Source: CAZQCI01 sp964592255 (GTDB lineage: Bacteria; UBA10199; SBBF01). Taken from it: DNA of 8,835 bases. Below the pieces are notes generated by a model. It worked only from the letters and a program-made list of their open reading frames with translations, ran no database searches and was not told the origin of the DNA. Position numbers and translations under genes: made by a program. Shown piece after piece: positions 1 to 5,732 of this stretch (position 1 is the first letter of the stretch; the number at the start of each line of letters is the position of its first letter). The stretch is from positions 1 through 8,835 of the forward strand of contig CAZQCI010000090.1 in assembly GCA_964592255.1 (NCBI GenBank). Direction: 5' to 3'.

Positions 1-866
1 GCATCAATGTATTTTTTAAAAAGCAGCCCCATCTTTTTTGAAAATTTTTGTTGAATCACTCCCGCCAAGCGTAAATGGGCCGGAAGCAATGTTTTGGCAT
101 AAACAAAAAAACCAGCCTCCACCAAAAGTGTTTCGGGATCTTGTTTCTCTAATTCCAAAGCTACCAAATGAGCTTGAGCTTGCTTTAAACGATCTGCCCC
201 TACCTTATCTTTTTCCGACATTCTTTCGCGAATTAACGCAGCTTCTCGGTGGGTTAATCGACGTAAAATAAGATCCACAGTACCTTCATTGAGTGTCGAC
301 AAAGCCAAGGCCACCTCTCGCATGCCAACTTCACTAAAAAGCATTTTCAATTTAGCAGCCGAAAGCAACGACAAACCTTCAAAAGTAAGGCGATGCGAAG
401 AAACGCCTAACAATGGGGGATGAGCAAAATTTCGTTCAAATCTTTTTTTAAGCACTTGAACCAGTTCGGCTTCGATGGAGAAAGTTTGTGATAAAGAAGG
501 CAATTGATCGAGTTTATCTTGAGAAAGATGATCAATAACCACACGGGCTTTTTCTCCAGGGAGATGCCGTAAAATGGTAGCAATCATTCGAGGAGATTCT
601 TTTTCTAAAGCGGGTAGAATCCAGTCAGGATGCACATCTGCAAGAAAAGAGCGTTGAGCCTCCGCATTCAACCGTTTCAATTCATCCATGATGATTTGTT
701 TTTTTTCTTCCTTCGTCTTGGCTAACAGTTTTTCTAACGCGCCAGACACCACAGGTTGCTCTGCAGGAGGAAGAAAAGGAACCAAATCCACGGCGTGATT
801 ACGGTCCATCAGCAAAGCCATCATCAAGAAGGCCCGCGTGCGGTCTTGCAAGTATTCCTCAGCCAT
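1..866 (-). CDS. FliG-like protein of the T3SS locus (3' end beyond the left edge)
   Basis: The reading frame is open from an ATG at 866 to the window edge (288 full codons, no stop), so the C-terminus is missing. Residues about 87-120 (ALEKESPRMIATILRHLPGE and on) match the FliG middle-domain pattern EhPQ-iA-iL-~LpPEkAa-vl. Residues about 161-235 (FEGL..L...KLKMLFSEV..REVALAL, then IL.RL..REAALIRERM) match the FliG C-terminal ARM/motor domain. In flagella FliG joins the FliF ring to the FliM/FliN switch and receives MotA torque. Here it follows sctI after only 9 bp, in frame with the sctI stop (TAA TCC CTT ATT ATG). No good Shine-Dalgarno sequence is visible, so coupled translation is likely. 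Compared from memory with E. coli FliG, one torque Arg seems kept (R207) while the Lys (S190 here) and one Asp (R215 here) seem lost. I infer a switch- or sorting-platform adaptor rather than a motor part. The family call is fairly firm; the role is inferred. Confidence 0.75.
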   Translation of the reverse strand, partial: MAEEYLQDRTRAFLMMALLMDRNHAVDLVPFLPPAEQPVVSGALEKLLAKTKEEKKQIIMDELKRLNAEAQRSFLADVHPDWILPALEKESPRMIATILRHLPGEKARVVIDHLSQDKLDQLPSLSQTFSIEAELVQVLKKRFERNFAHPPLLGVSSHRLTFEGLSLLSAAKLKMLFSEVGMREVALALSTLNEGTVDLILRRLTHREAALIRERMSEKDKVGADRLKQAQAHLVALELEKQDPETLLVEAGFFVYAKTLLPAHLRLAGVIQQKFSKKMGLLFKKYID

Positions 867-875
867 AATAAGGGA

Positions 876-1343
876 TTAAACTTGAGTCTGAACAATGGTT
901 TGAATGCCACGCCCAATGGAGTCGGTGAATCGAGAAAAACCCTCCGCCAGAATAGACATATTGGCAATGCCGGCTTGTACAGTCAATAATTGACGAGGGT
1001 GAATACTCACTCCCGGCATGGAGAGAGTTTCGATAGTGGCATCTAAGCTAACAAGATCCTTGTTCATGCTTTTGAACATGTCGAAATATTTTTCACCAGC
1101 ACCCTTCTTATCTCCCAGCTCAGATTTACCCACTTCAACACGAACATCATTGGCAGATAAAACAGTAACATTATTTTTAGGGTGACTATCTTCGTGCAGT
1201 TTCTCAAGCAAACGGTCGGTGAGTGTCTTGTCAAATTGAGATTGAAAATCAATCTTAGGAGAAGAAGAAGGCGCTTTAGCCAAATCCGACTTCTTGATTG
1301 TTGAAGCGGCAACTTGATTGAGTTTTGTAACAACTGGTTCCAT
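876..1343 (-). CDS. sctI: T3SS inner rod protein, SctI (YscI/PrgJ) family
   Basis: This 155-aa protein has a variable, Ser/Lys-rich N-terminal two thirds and an SctI-like C-terminal helix at residues 114-154 (HPRQLLTVQAGIANMSILAE, ending GIQTIVQTQ). SctI subunits use such a helix to pack into the rod between the export gate and the needle. It is somewhat longer than typical SctI proteins. An in-frame TTG at 1358 would add five residues, but the purine-rich AGGAAGG would then touch the start codon. The ATG at 1343 lies about 16 nt after that sequence, which is long but more plausible. The gene follows the sigma-factor gene by 21 bp and precedes the FliG-like gene by 9 bp, so the three look like one operon. 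A FliE-type rod protein is the main alternative, made less likely by the SctJ-type ring gene nearby. Confidence 0.7.
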   Translation of the reverse strand: MEPVVTKLNQVAASTIKKSDLAKAPSSSPKIDFQSQFDKTLTDRLLEKLHEDSHPKNNVTVLSANDVRVEVGKSELGDKKGAGEKYFDMFKSMNKDLVSLDATIETLSMPGVSIHPRQLLTVQAGIANMSILAEGFSRFTDSIGRGIQTIVQTQV

Positions 1344-1364
1344 AAAAAAATAGCGCAACCCTTC

Positions 1365-2177
1365 CTACACACTACGAGGCATGGCTTCCATTTTAGTGGA
1401 CAAAACAGCTTCTAGATTTTCTTTTTTCAAATTACCCATACCTAGAGCATTAAGCTGCTTAAACAACAGTTCCAAAGATTTAGCATGCAATCGAGACACC
1501 CACGACTTGGAAAGACCCAACTTATTGCCAATTTCTTGAAGAGTGCGATTTTGGAAGTAATACATTTTAATTAATTTACGTTCTTTATCTGGAAGCGCTT
1601 CAATCGCATCACGCATCTTCTCTTTAACTTTTTGAAACTCAACTTTATGTTCCATCTCAGCCTTGGCATTTTTATCTTCCACTTCAAAATCTTCCATGCC
1701 ATCGATGGACATCACATAAATAGAGGCCAATGAATTGACCGTTTCATACATCTGTTCAACACTGCTTTGAACCTTATCGATGTTATCGGTAATTTTCTCG
1801 GAAATGCTCTGCATGTAATCATTAGCAGCTTGTTCAAATTTAATGCGGGAATAAAGCGAACGAGGAACCCATCCAGTTTTTCGGAGACCATCGTAAACAG
1901 CACCTTTGATGCGGTAATAAGCAAAAGTTTTAAAATCTACATGAAAACGAGAATCATATCGACGAGCTGCTTCCAACAAACCTAAACGGGCATTACAAAG
2001 TACGTCTTCATAATCAACGTCAGCGGAAATGGAACGAGCCACCTTATTGGCAATAGAAGTCGCAAAAGGTAAATATTGCTCAATAAGAGCATCGCGCTCC
2101 TGGTTGGATACACGCGCTACACCTTTTTTAGGGGCCTTTGTTCTATTTTCTTCGAGAGCTGTAGTTGATGATTCCAT
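1365..2177 (-). CDS. fliA-like: RNA polymerase sigma factor, FliA/WhiG (sigma28) type
   Basis: The product is 270 aa from the ATG at 2177. Region 2 spans about residues 33-105, with YEDVLCNARLGLLEAARRYD, a TFAYYRIKGA segment for -10 melting and recognition, and the class signature DGLRKTGWVPRS. Region 3 is about 106-170. Region 4 is about 193-240 (ALPDKERKLIKMYY, then a helix-turn-helix EIGNKLGLSKSWVSRLHAKS). The WVPRS block and the R.S.LH-type recognition helix mark a FliA/WhiG factor rather than an ECF or housekeeping sigma. It heads the sctI/FliG-like operon. A GTG at 2183 would add two residues; I prefer the ATG because GGTGA lies just upstream of it. A near-consensus sigma54 element is adjacent, and two sigma28-like promoters lie elsewhere in this window. 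No anti-sigma factor (FlgM-like) is recognisable here. Confidence 0.92.
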   Translation of the reverse strand: MESSTTALEENRTKAPKKGVARVSNQERDALIEQYLPFATSIANKVARSISADVDYEDVLCNARLGLLEAARRYDSRFHVDFKTFAYYRIKGAVYDGLRKTGWVPRSLYSRIKFEQAANDYMQSISEKITDNIDKVQSSVEQMYETVNSLASIYVMSIDGMEDFEVEDKNAKAEMEHKVEFQKVKEKMRDAIEALPDKERKLIKMYYFQNRTLQEIGNKLGLSKSWVSRLHAKSLELLFKQLNALGMGNLKKENLEAVLSTKMEAMPRSV

Positions 2178-2368
2178 AGTCACCAGTTAATATTGCATGT
2201 TTCGTGCCAGACCCACCTGCCTGTATATCTTAAAGACAATTATGATCTTCATTATTTTCAACTACTTACGCAGAACCCCTTTGACTTACTTGCCTTCACT
2301 TAGCTCACTTTAATTTAAATTGATGATTTGAACCCTCAGTCTTTCCATCAATCTAGTACTCTAAACCC
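2178..2368. other. 191-bp intergenic control region before the sigma-factor gene
   Basis: This is the longest non-coding stretch in the window. It is AT-rich and holds the sigma54-like element at 2194-2209. At 2282-2311 it also has phased AAGT repeats, starting 9 and 10 bp apart on the minus strand, about 100-130 bp upstream of the predicted transcription start, where activators of sigma54 promoters usually bind. No convincing terminator for the preceding 112-aa gene is visible, so read-through is possible. Two tiny frames (12 and 21 codons) lack ribosome binding sites. Confidence 0.6.
2194..2209 (-). promoter_or_regulatory. Candidate sigma54 (-24/-12) promoter of the sigma-factor gene
   Basis: Read on the minus strand, the element is CTGGCACGA-AAC-ATGCA. 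It has the GG-N10-GC spacing required by sigma54 and differs from the full consensus YTGGCACGRNNNTTGCW at one base (A for the first T of TTGC). The predicted start of transcription, about 12 nt after the -12 C, falls near 2183, only 6 nt before the ATG. The mRNA would be almost leaderless, which is odd and lowers confidence slightly. Sigma54 promoters need an enhancer-binding activator, and none is encoded in the window. Confidence 0.55.
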
Positions 2369-2707
2369 CTATCCTAATTTAACTTTCTTACCACCAAGCA
2401 TTGGATCACTTTGAACATACCCTGCCACATTTTTTACCATTGCATTCTGTAAAGAAGTAGGAGCTGTATTATAAAAAGGATTGCGTGCTCCCAGGACAAC
2501 CTTAACGGCGTCACGCACTTTACCTTCTTGGATAAGACGAGAAAACTCAGCTTTAGTCTCGGCTTCAGAACGAGGAGATTTTGCTGCTTTGACTCCTTTT
2601 GTTTCTTGGCCACCTAAAACTGTTTCAAAGTTCGTGGAAGAAGTAGAAGTTCTACCTGTTGTCGATGGAAGCACAGAGCTTCCTTGTATAGATCCAATTT
2701 TTGCCAT
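2369..2707 (-). CDS. Hypothetical 112-aa protein of the T3SS locus, possible secreted protein
   Basis: I do not recognise this family. The N-terminal 35 residues are rich in Ser, Thr and Gly and poor in acidic residues (GSIQGSSVLPSTTGRTSTSS), as is common for T3SS export signals. Residues 47-75 (SEAETKAEFSRLIQEGKVRD, then AVKVVLGA) form a charged amphipathic helix, and the C-terminus is basic (GGKKVKLG). There is no signal peptide or membrane segment. The ATG at 2707 has a strong purine-rich leader (GGGGAGGGGGAAAGGG) ending 6 nt upstream. It follows the 155-aa gene by 72 bp on the same strand and may share its transcript. A small secreted substrate, needle-length or gatekeeper partner, or chaperone are all possible; nothing in the sequence decides between them. 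Confidence 0.75.
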   Translation of the reverse strand: MAKIGSIQGSSVLPSTTGRTSTSSTNFETVLGGQETKGVKAAKSPRSEAETKAEFSRLIQEGKVRDAVKVVLGARNPFYNTAPTSLQNAMVKNVAGYVQSDPMLGGKKVKLG

Positions 2708-2779
2708 AATTTCCCTTTCCCCCTCCCCTATGCATCATAGGCAATCCACTTTTTAAACACAACCCGATTTTTCCTCTTT

Positions 2780-3247
2780 TTACGAACGTTCCGGCACTTG
2801 AAAAGTAACCCCCGCTTCCTGCTGCGCCGCGTCACGATTGATAATCACGTCATTGATTTGAGGTGATAACGAGCTAGGTGCTATAAAATTAGTTGCCTGC
2901 ATTCCTGCGCTAACAGGGCTAGAATCGAATAATCCAGGAAAACTAATAGATGTTGGCTTACCTTGACTAGCCATTTCCATCTGGTCTTTCATCTGAGACT
3001 GTTGAAGTTTATCTTGAGAAAAACGGGTTAACCCATAAATACCCGCAGCTAAGGGGAGCCCAATACCTGGCAAGGCCACAGCGGTCACTGCCGCGCCAAT
3101 AGGGCCTAAAAAACTCATTCCCTTAGCTAAACCTTGACCCAATTTTTGCCAAAAAGTCTTTTTAGGGGCTTCGGGGCCTAAATAATTAGTGGCCGTTCCA
3201 TAATCAACCCGCATATTGGCCGTTGTTGTATTTTGAATATTTGACAT
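2780..3247 (-). CDS. Hypothetical 155-aa protein with Gly-rich hydrophobic segment, candidate late T3SS substrate
   Basis: I do not recognise the family. Residues 1-27 are polar, Asn/Thr-rich and without a Sec signal, which would fit a T3SS export signal. Residues 29-46 are basic and amphipathic (KKTFWQKLGQGLAKGMSF). Residues 47-75 form a Gly/Ala/Pro-rich hydrophobic stretch (LGPIGAAVTAVALPGIGLPL and on) long enough to cross or insert in a membrane. The C-terminal half (residues 80-155) is polar, with Gln/Met-rich and Ser/Pro-rich parts. The start has an AAGGAG/AGAGG leader. A sigma28-like promoter lies in the 62-bp gap behind sctJ, so this gene can be expressed apart from sctJ. A basic helix followed by a glycine-zipper-like hydrophobic segment suggests a small translocator or membrane-inserting effector; this is inference. 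Confidence 0.75.
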   Translation of the reverse strand: MSNIQNTTTANMRVDYGTATNYLGPEAPKKTFWQKLGQGLAKGMSFLGPIGAAVTAVALPGIGLPLAAGIYGLTRFSQDKLQQSQMKDQMEMASQGKPTSISFPGLFDSSPVSAGMQATNFIAPSSLSPQINDVIINRDAAQQEAGVTFQVPERS

Positions 3248-3258
3248 AGCCTACCTCT

Positions 3259-3299
3259 CCTTCATCTCTATTATCGGCATACTGGAGAGCCAAAGTTGC
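3259..3299 (-). promoter_or_regulatory. Sigma28-like promoter, copy 1 (before the 155-aa gene)
   Basis: On the minus strand this reads GCAAC (3299-3295), a 17-nt spacer, CCGATAATAG (3277-3268), then nGnTGAAGG to 3259. With the preceding G (3278) the -10 half is GCCGATAA, an exact match to the FliA -10 consensus. The -35 half differs from the enterobacterial TAAA, but an identical GCAAC occurs at the same distance in the copy near 5354. It lies wholly between the sctJ stop (3310) and the ATG at 3247, giving a leader of roughly 15-20 nt. It is probably read by the sigma factor encoded at 1365-2177. Confidence 0.65.
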
Positions 3300-3309
3300 C
3301 AAAAAACTA

Positions 3310-4269
3310 CTATTTCTTTTTCTGAGCCGCTCCGGCTTCCGCCACAAGCTCATCCATATTCGTTTTATCAGTAAGGGCCGGTTTCGGTCCGGCCGGTCCC
3401 ACTGGAGCCAAAGCGGTAGTCGTTTTACGGGATTTGGCTAATTTCAATAACACACCGATTAAAGCGCCAGACATTACAACAAAAAATAAAAGCCCTGTGC
3501 TTACAATAATTTTAAATTTTTTGACCGAACCCGCATCCATCTGCAAACCACCAACCTTCACCAAACTTCCATCTCCTTCCTCTACAACATTAGTTTCCGG
3601 ATTCGCCGTGGGATCGGTTTGAGTCCCCCCTTGAGTTATTGGAGGCGATGCCTCCTGGTTATCAGCCACCGCATTAACCGCCACTCGGCTCACCACAACG
3701 GCCACGTCACGCATATCCATACCAGGAACAGCATTAGCTACAAAACGTTGAAGTTTGGCTTCTTCCATAAAACCAGGGTCAACAAACTTATCCACCTGTA
3801 AAACAACTGAAGCCGTAGGTCGGGGAGGAGGATTATTTTCATCAGGGAAATCTTCTTTATCGGGAATATTTAATACAACATCAGCCGCCACAACCCCTGG
3901 TACAGACCGAAGCGAATTAATGATTTCCCCCTTAAGCGCTAAAAGCTCTCGACACTTTTCCATTTTAGGCGTTGGAATCAGTCCCGATTCTTTACAAACA
4001 CCCGAAAGACCTAACTCACGATGACGGGGAAGATTGTTATCCACCAATAACTGTCTTGCTTGGTTCTCATCACTGGCATTAACCATTAAAGTCCAAGTCA
4101 CCTCTTGCTGTTTTTCCACAGCTTGTTTTTCAATCTTAATCCCATTACGATTTAACAAAACCATAATCTCATTAGCATCACGTTGCTCCAAACCCTGAAG
4201 TAAAACCACCTTCTGGCAAGCAGCCAAACTAGCGACTAAAAATAAAGAAAAAAGGATACGCTTTAACAT
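3310..4269 (-). CDS. sctJ: T3SS inner-membrane ring lipoprotein SctJ (YscJ/PrgK/MxiJ family)
   Basis: This 319-aa lipoprotein forms the inner ring of the secretin-linked basal body. Residues 1-17 are a lipoprotein signal peptide with lipobox L-A-A-C, so Cys18 should be lipidated. Ring-building domain 1 is about 20-85 (LEQRDANEIMVLLNRNGI is the family signature). Domain 2 is about 105-200 and holds the typical RPTASVVLQV strand at 150-159. A polar Gln/Thr/Pro/Glu linker follows (203-250), then a transmembrane helix at about 253-276 and a Lys/Ala-rich cytoplasmic tail of about 43 residues. FliF, the flagellar counterpart, is much longer and has no lipobox, so this marks the locus as non-flagellar. 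Cys92 and Cys106 could form a periplasmic disulfide. The ATG follows the TPR gene by 14 bp with a modest AGGGA site. Confidence 0.93.
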   Translation of the reverse strand: MLKRILFSLFLVASLAACQKVVLLQGLEQRDANEIMVLLNRNGIKIEKQAVEKQQEVTWTLMVNASDENQARQLLVDNNLPRHRELGLSGVCKESGLIPTPKMEKCRELLALKGEIINSLRSVPGVVAADVVLNIPDKEDFPDENNPPPRPTASVVLQVDKFVDPGFMEEAKLQRFVANAVPGMDMRDVAVVVSRVAVNAVADNQEASPPITQGGTQTDPTANPETNVVEEGDGSLVKVGGLQMDAGSVKKFKIIVSTGLLFFVVMSGALIGVLLKLAKSRKTTTALAPVGPAGPKPALTDKTNMDELVAEAGAAQKKK

Positions 4270-4283
4270 GATGAAATCCCTAT

Positions 4284-4690
4284 CTACTGGGGGGATTCTT
4301 GCCGTAAACGGACAGGGTCATACCCCATATTGATTAACTGACTTAAAGAACGGGCAAACTCACCGGCTTTGCCCTCAGGCTCTAGGCGGGAAGCAGTTTC
4401 TAAACTCTTTAAAGCTTCTTGTTTTTTACCATTAAAAAGAAGGGCTTCCCCCAAATGAGCATGAGCAAAAGCACTTTTATCATTCAGCTCGAGGGCTTCT
4501 TTTAAAACACGGATGGCAGGCAGGTATTTCTTTTGAGCAAACAACACATTCGCGAGGGCCACATGAGGCACTTCGTGTTTGGGTGTTAATTCGATAATCC
4601 CTNNNNNNNNNNGGTATATTTACCCATCGCCAAATAAATATAACCGGCCTCTAACATCATCACCAAATCATCACGAGGGATGTCGATCAT
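4284..4690 (-). CDS. TPR protein, T3SS chaperone-like, interrupted by an assembly gap
   Basis: The gene starts at ATG 4690, 5 nt after a good AAAAAGGA site, and begins MIDIPRDDLVMMLEAGYIYL followed by AMGKYT. It then meets ten Ns at 4603-4612 and resumes as GIIELTPKHEVPHVALANVL. At least two to three TPR units are visible: AGYIYLAMGKYT...GIIELTP, ALANVLFAQKKYLPAIRVLK, and AHAHLGEALLFNGKKQEALK. The total is about 138-142 aa, in the range of small T3SS TPR proteins such as SycD/LcrH class II chaperones or SctG. The two sides are out of frame across exactly ten bases. TPR spacing suggests the true gap is near 17-20 nt, so the Ns look like a fixed placeholder and the gene is probably intact. It sits 14 bp before sctJ. 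A translocator, needle or filament client is likely but unproven. Confidence 0.75.
4603..4612. other. Assembly gap (10 Ns)
   Basis: Ten unknown bases join two contigs inside the TPR gene. The reading frames on the two sides do not agree for a gap of ten, so the stated length is probably arbitrary. Order and orientation across the join are supported by the TPR repeat continuing on both sides. Confidence 0.95.
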
Positions 4691-4745
4691 AATTTCCTTT
4701 TTGTTGAAAAACTGATTTCCGTAAACCTCCCCACCTAAGGAGGCC

Positions 4746-4774
4746 AACCCCTAAGGGCTTAGCCCTTAGGGGTT
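4746..4774 (-). terminator. Strong stem-loop after the 174-aa gene: attenuator, partial terminator or mRNA stabiliser
   Basis: A perfect 13-bp inverted repeat (AACCCCTAAGGGC, 3-nt loop, GCCCTTAGGGGTT) begins 12 bp after the stop of the 174-aa gene and ends 55 bp before the TPR gene start. No run of Ts follows the stem on either strand, so it is not a textbook intrinsic terminator. It could limit read-through into the TPR/sctJ genes or protect the 3' end of the 174-aa mRNA, letting that protein be made in excess. Confidence 0.6.
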
Positions 4775-4786
4775 TCCGGTCACTCA

Positions 4787-5311
4787 CTAAACCCCACGAA
4801 CGTTACGGATAATGGCAGCTAACATGGTATCACGTGCACTAATCACATTAGAAACCGTGCTAAAATGGCGGTTTTGTTGTCCCGCTTCTTCTTGCACCAT
4901 CAACATTTGAACGTTGCTCATCTGACTTTCGGCTAAAAGTTGCTGAGAAGCCGCTAAAGTATCGGATGTAGAACTAGAACTTGTTGAAACCCCAAACCCG
5001 GAAGTCGTAGCAGCAAGAGAGCCGCCTCCATAATAATTGGAAACCGCTCCAGAATAAGTACCACCGGTGGTTAACATCCCTGTCCCACCGCCACTATAAC
5101 CAGCCGTGGCATTAACCGCTGCACCAACAATATCAGAAGAACTAGGGGAATATTGAGCCGCAGTATAATAACCAGCAGGACCTGCTAATTGAGCCGCATA
5201 AGCAGTGGCATCTAAAACACTAGAAAATTTTCCAACACTGTTGCTGGCCGTGCTTGTGGTAACACCAGCACTATCGACGCTGTTAGTTTCAATGGGGTTG
5301 GCAGTACTCAT
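4787..5311 (-). CDS. Ser/Gly/Ala/Tyr-rich 174-aa protein with helical C-terminus, candidate secreted or filament subunit
   Basis: The family is not recognised. Residues 1-35 are Ser/Thr/Asn-rich with no Sec signal. Residues 36-115 are low-complexity, with YY, GGG and SSSS runs (YSGGG, SNYYGGG, STSSSSTSD). Residues 117-172 are a continuous amphipathic helix (LAASQQLLAESQMSNVQMLM ... RHFSTVSNVISARDTMLAAI), ending IIRNVRGV. A disordered or surface-exposed body with a C-terminal packing helix is the layout of T3SS needle, rod and filament proteins. Expression looks strong and separate: its own sigma28-like promoter, an AACAAGGAGATGAAAT site before ATG 5311, and a stable hairpin after the stop. 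A TPR chaperone-like gene follows. I infer a late-secreted, abundant component such as a needle or filament subunit; an effector is possible. Confidence 0.75.
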   Translation of the reverse strand: MSTANPIETNSVDSAGVTTSTASNSVGKFSSVLDATAYAAQLAGPAGYYTAAQYSPSSSDIVGAAVNATAGYSGGGTGMLTTGGTYSGAVSNYYGGGSLAATTSGFGVSTSSSSTSDTLAASQQLLAESQMSNVQMLMVQEEAGQQNRHFSTVSNVISARDTMLAAIIRNVRGV

Positions 5312-5344
5312 ATTTCATCTCCTTGTTTTTGGGCCATCTTAAGC

Positions 5345-5385
5345 CCTTCAACCCTATTATCGGGTTTTTTACCCCTGACTGTTGC
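5345..5385 (-). promoter_or_regulatory. Sigma28-like promoter, copy 2 (before the 174-aa gene)
   Basis: This has the same layout as the element at 3259-3299: GCAAC (5385-5381), a 17-nt spacer, CCGATAATAG (5363-5354), then nGnTGAAGG to 5345. The -10 half is CCCGATAA, seven of eight bases of the FliA consensus. The 19-nt block at the 3' side is identical to copy 1 at 17 positions, while the spacers are unrelated (CT-rich in copy 1, G- and A-tract-rich here). It lies in the 82-bp gap after the 103-aa gene and leaves a leader of about 40 nt. Confidence 0.6.
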
Positions 5386-5393
5386 TTTTTTTC

Positions 5394-5705
5394 TTATTTT
5401 TTTTGCCCTCCAACAATTCCTGCCTTATGTTGCCGAATTAATTCATATTTTGTTTTAAGGAGCTCCCTAATTAAATCGATAGTCAAATCATAAGCCTTTA
5501 AAGCGGAACGAATCGCTTTTTGTTTTTTAAGCCCACCACTCTTACTTTTGAGCATTTTTTCCAAAACATCGTAACAAGCCGAAACCGTTTCGTTCACTTT
5601 ACTAAAATCCTCGGTTTCTATTAACTTTTCAATAATGGGATACCCTAATTTTTGCGGATTTTTCTGCGGATTGCCTTGATGATTTGATTTAGACGCAGCA
5701 GCCAT
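5394..5705 (-). CDS. Small basic helical protein (103 aa) of the T3SS locus, unknown role
   Basis: I do not recognise this family. Residues 1-20 are polar and Asn/Gln/Lys-rich (MAAASKSNHQGNPQKNPQKL). Residues 22-93 are predicted helical in two or three segments (PIIEKLIETEDFSKVNETVS; CYDVLEKMLK; QKAIRSALKAYDLTIDLIRE), with a basic SKSGGLKKQK turn between them. The tail is Gly/Lys-rich. It is lysine-rich overall, unlike the mostly acidic class I T3SS chaperones. There is no signal peptide or membrane segment. AGGAGG lies 6 nt before ATG 5705, an excellent site, and a sigma70-like promoter is just upstream. It directly precedes the 174-aa gene, so a needle co-chaperone, sorting-platform accessory or small secreted protein would fit; this is inference. 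Confidence 0.75.
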   Translation of the reverse strand: MAAASKSNHQGNPQKNPQKLGYPIIEKLIETEDFSKVNETVSACYDVLEKMLKSKSGGLKKQKAIRSALKAYDLTIDLIRELLKTKYELIRQHKAGIVGGQKK

Positions 5706-5732
5706 AATTTTCCTCCTGGCAAATACATCAAT

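Noticed and set aside
38..271. Plus-strand frame of 77 codons
   Set aside because: Antisense to the FliG-like gene, which has coherent domain patterns over the whole stretch.
756..989. Plus-strand frame of 77 codons
   Set aside because: Overlaps the sctI end and FliG-like start on the opposite strand; composition is not protein-like.
1344..1358. TTG start for sctI at 1358
   Set aside because: The purine-rich AGGAAGG would be only 1-2 nt from the TTG; the ATG at 1343 is preferred.
1064..1372. Minus-strand frame of 102 codons overlapping sctI
   Set aside because: Out-of-frame shadow of sctI; no ribosome site and no family features.
1780..1800. CCGATAA on the minus strand near 1787
   Set aside because: Inside the sigma-factor coding region, without GCAAC at the right distance.
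2191..2256. 21-codon minus-strand frame (begins MKIIIVFK) in the intergenic region
   Set aside because: No ribosome site, and it runs through the sigma54-like element; likely chance.
2725..2750. Third sigma28-like promoter before the 112-aa gene (GCCTATGATG)
   Set aside because: Only about 7 of 11 bases match the shared -10 block and the GCAAC half is absent (GTTGT at that spot).
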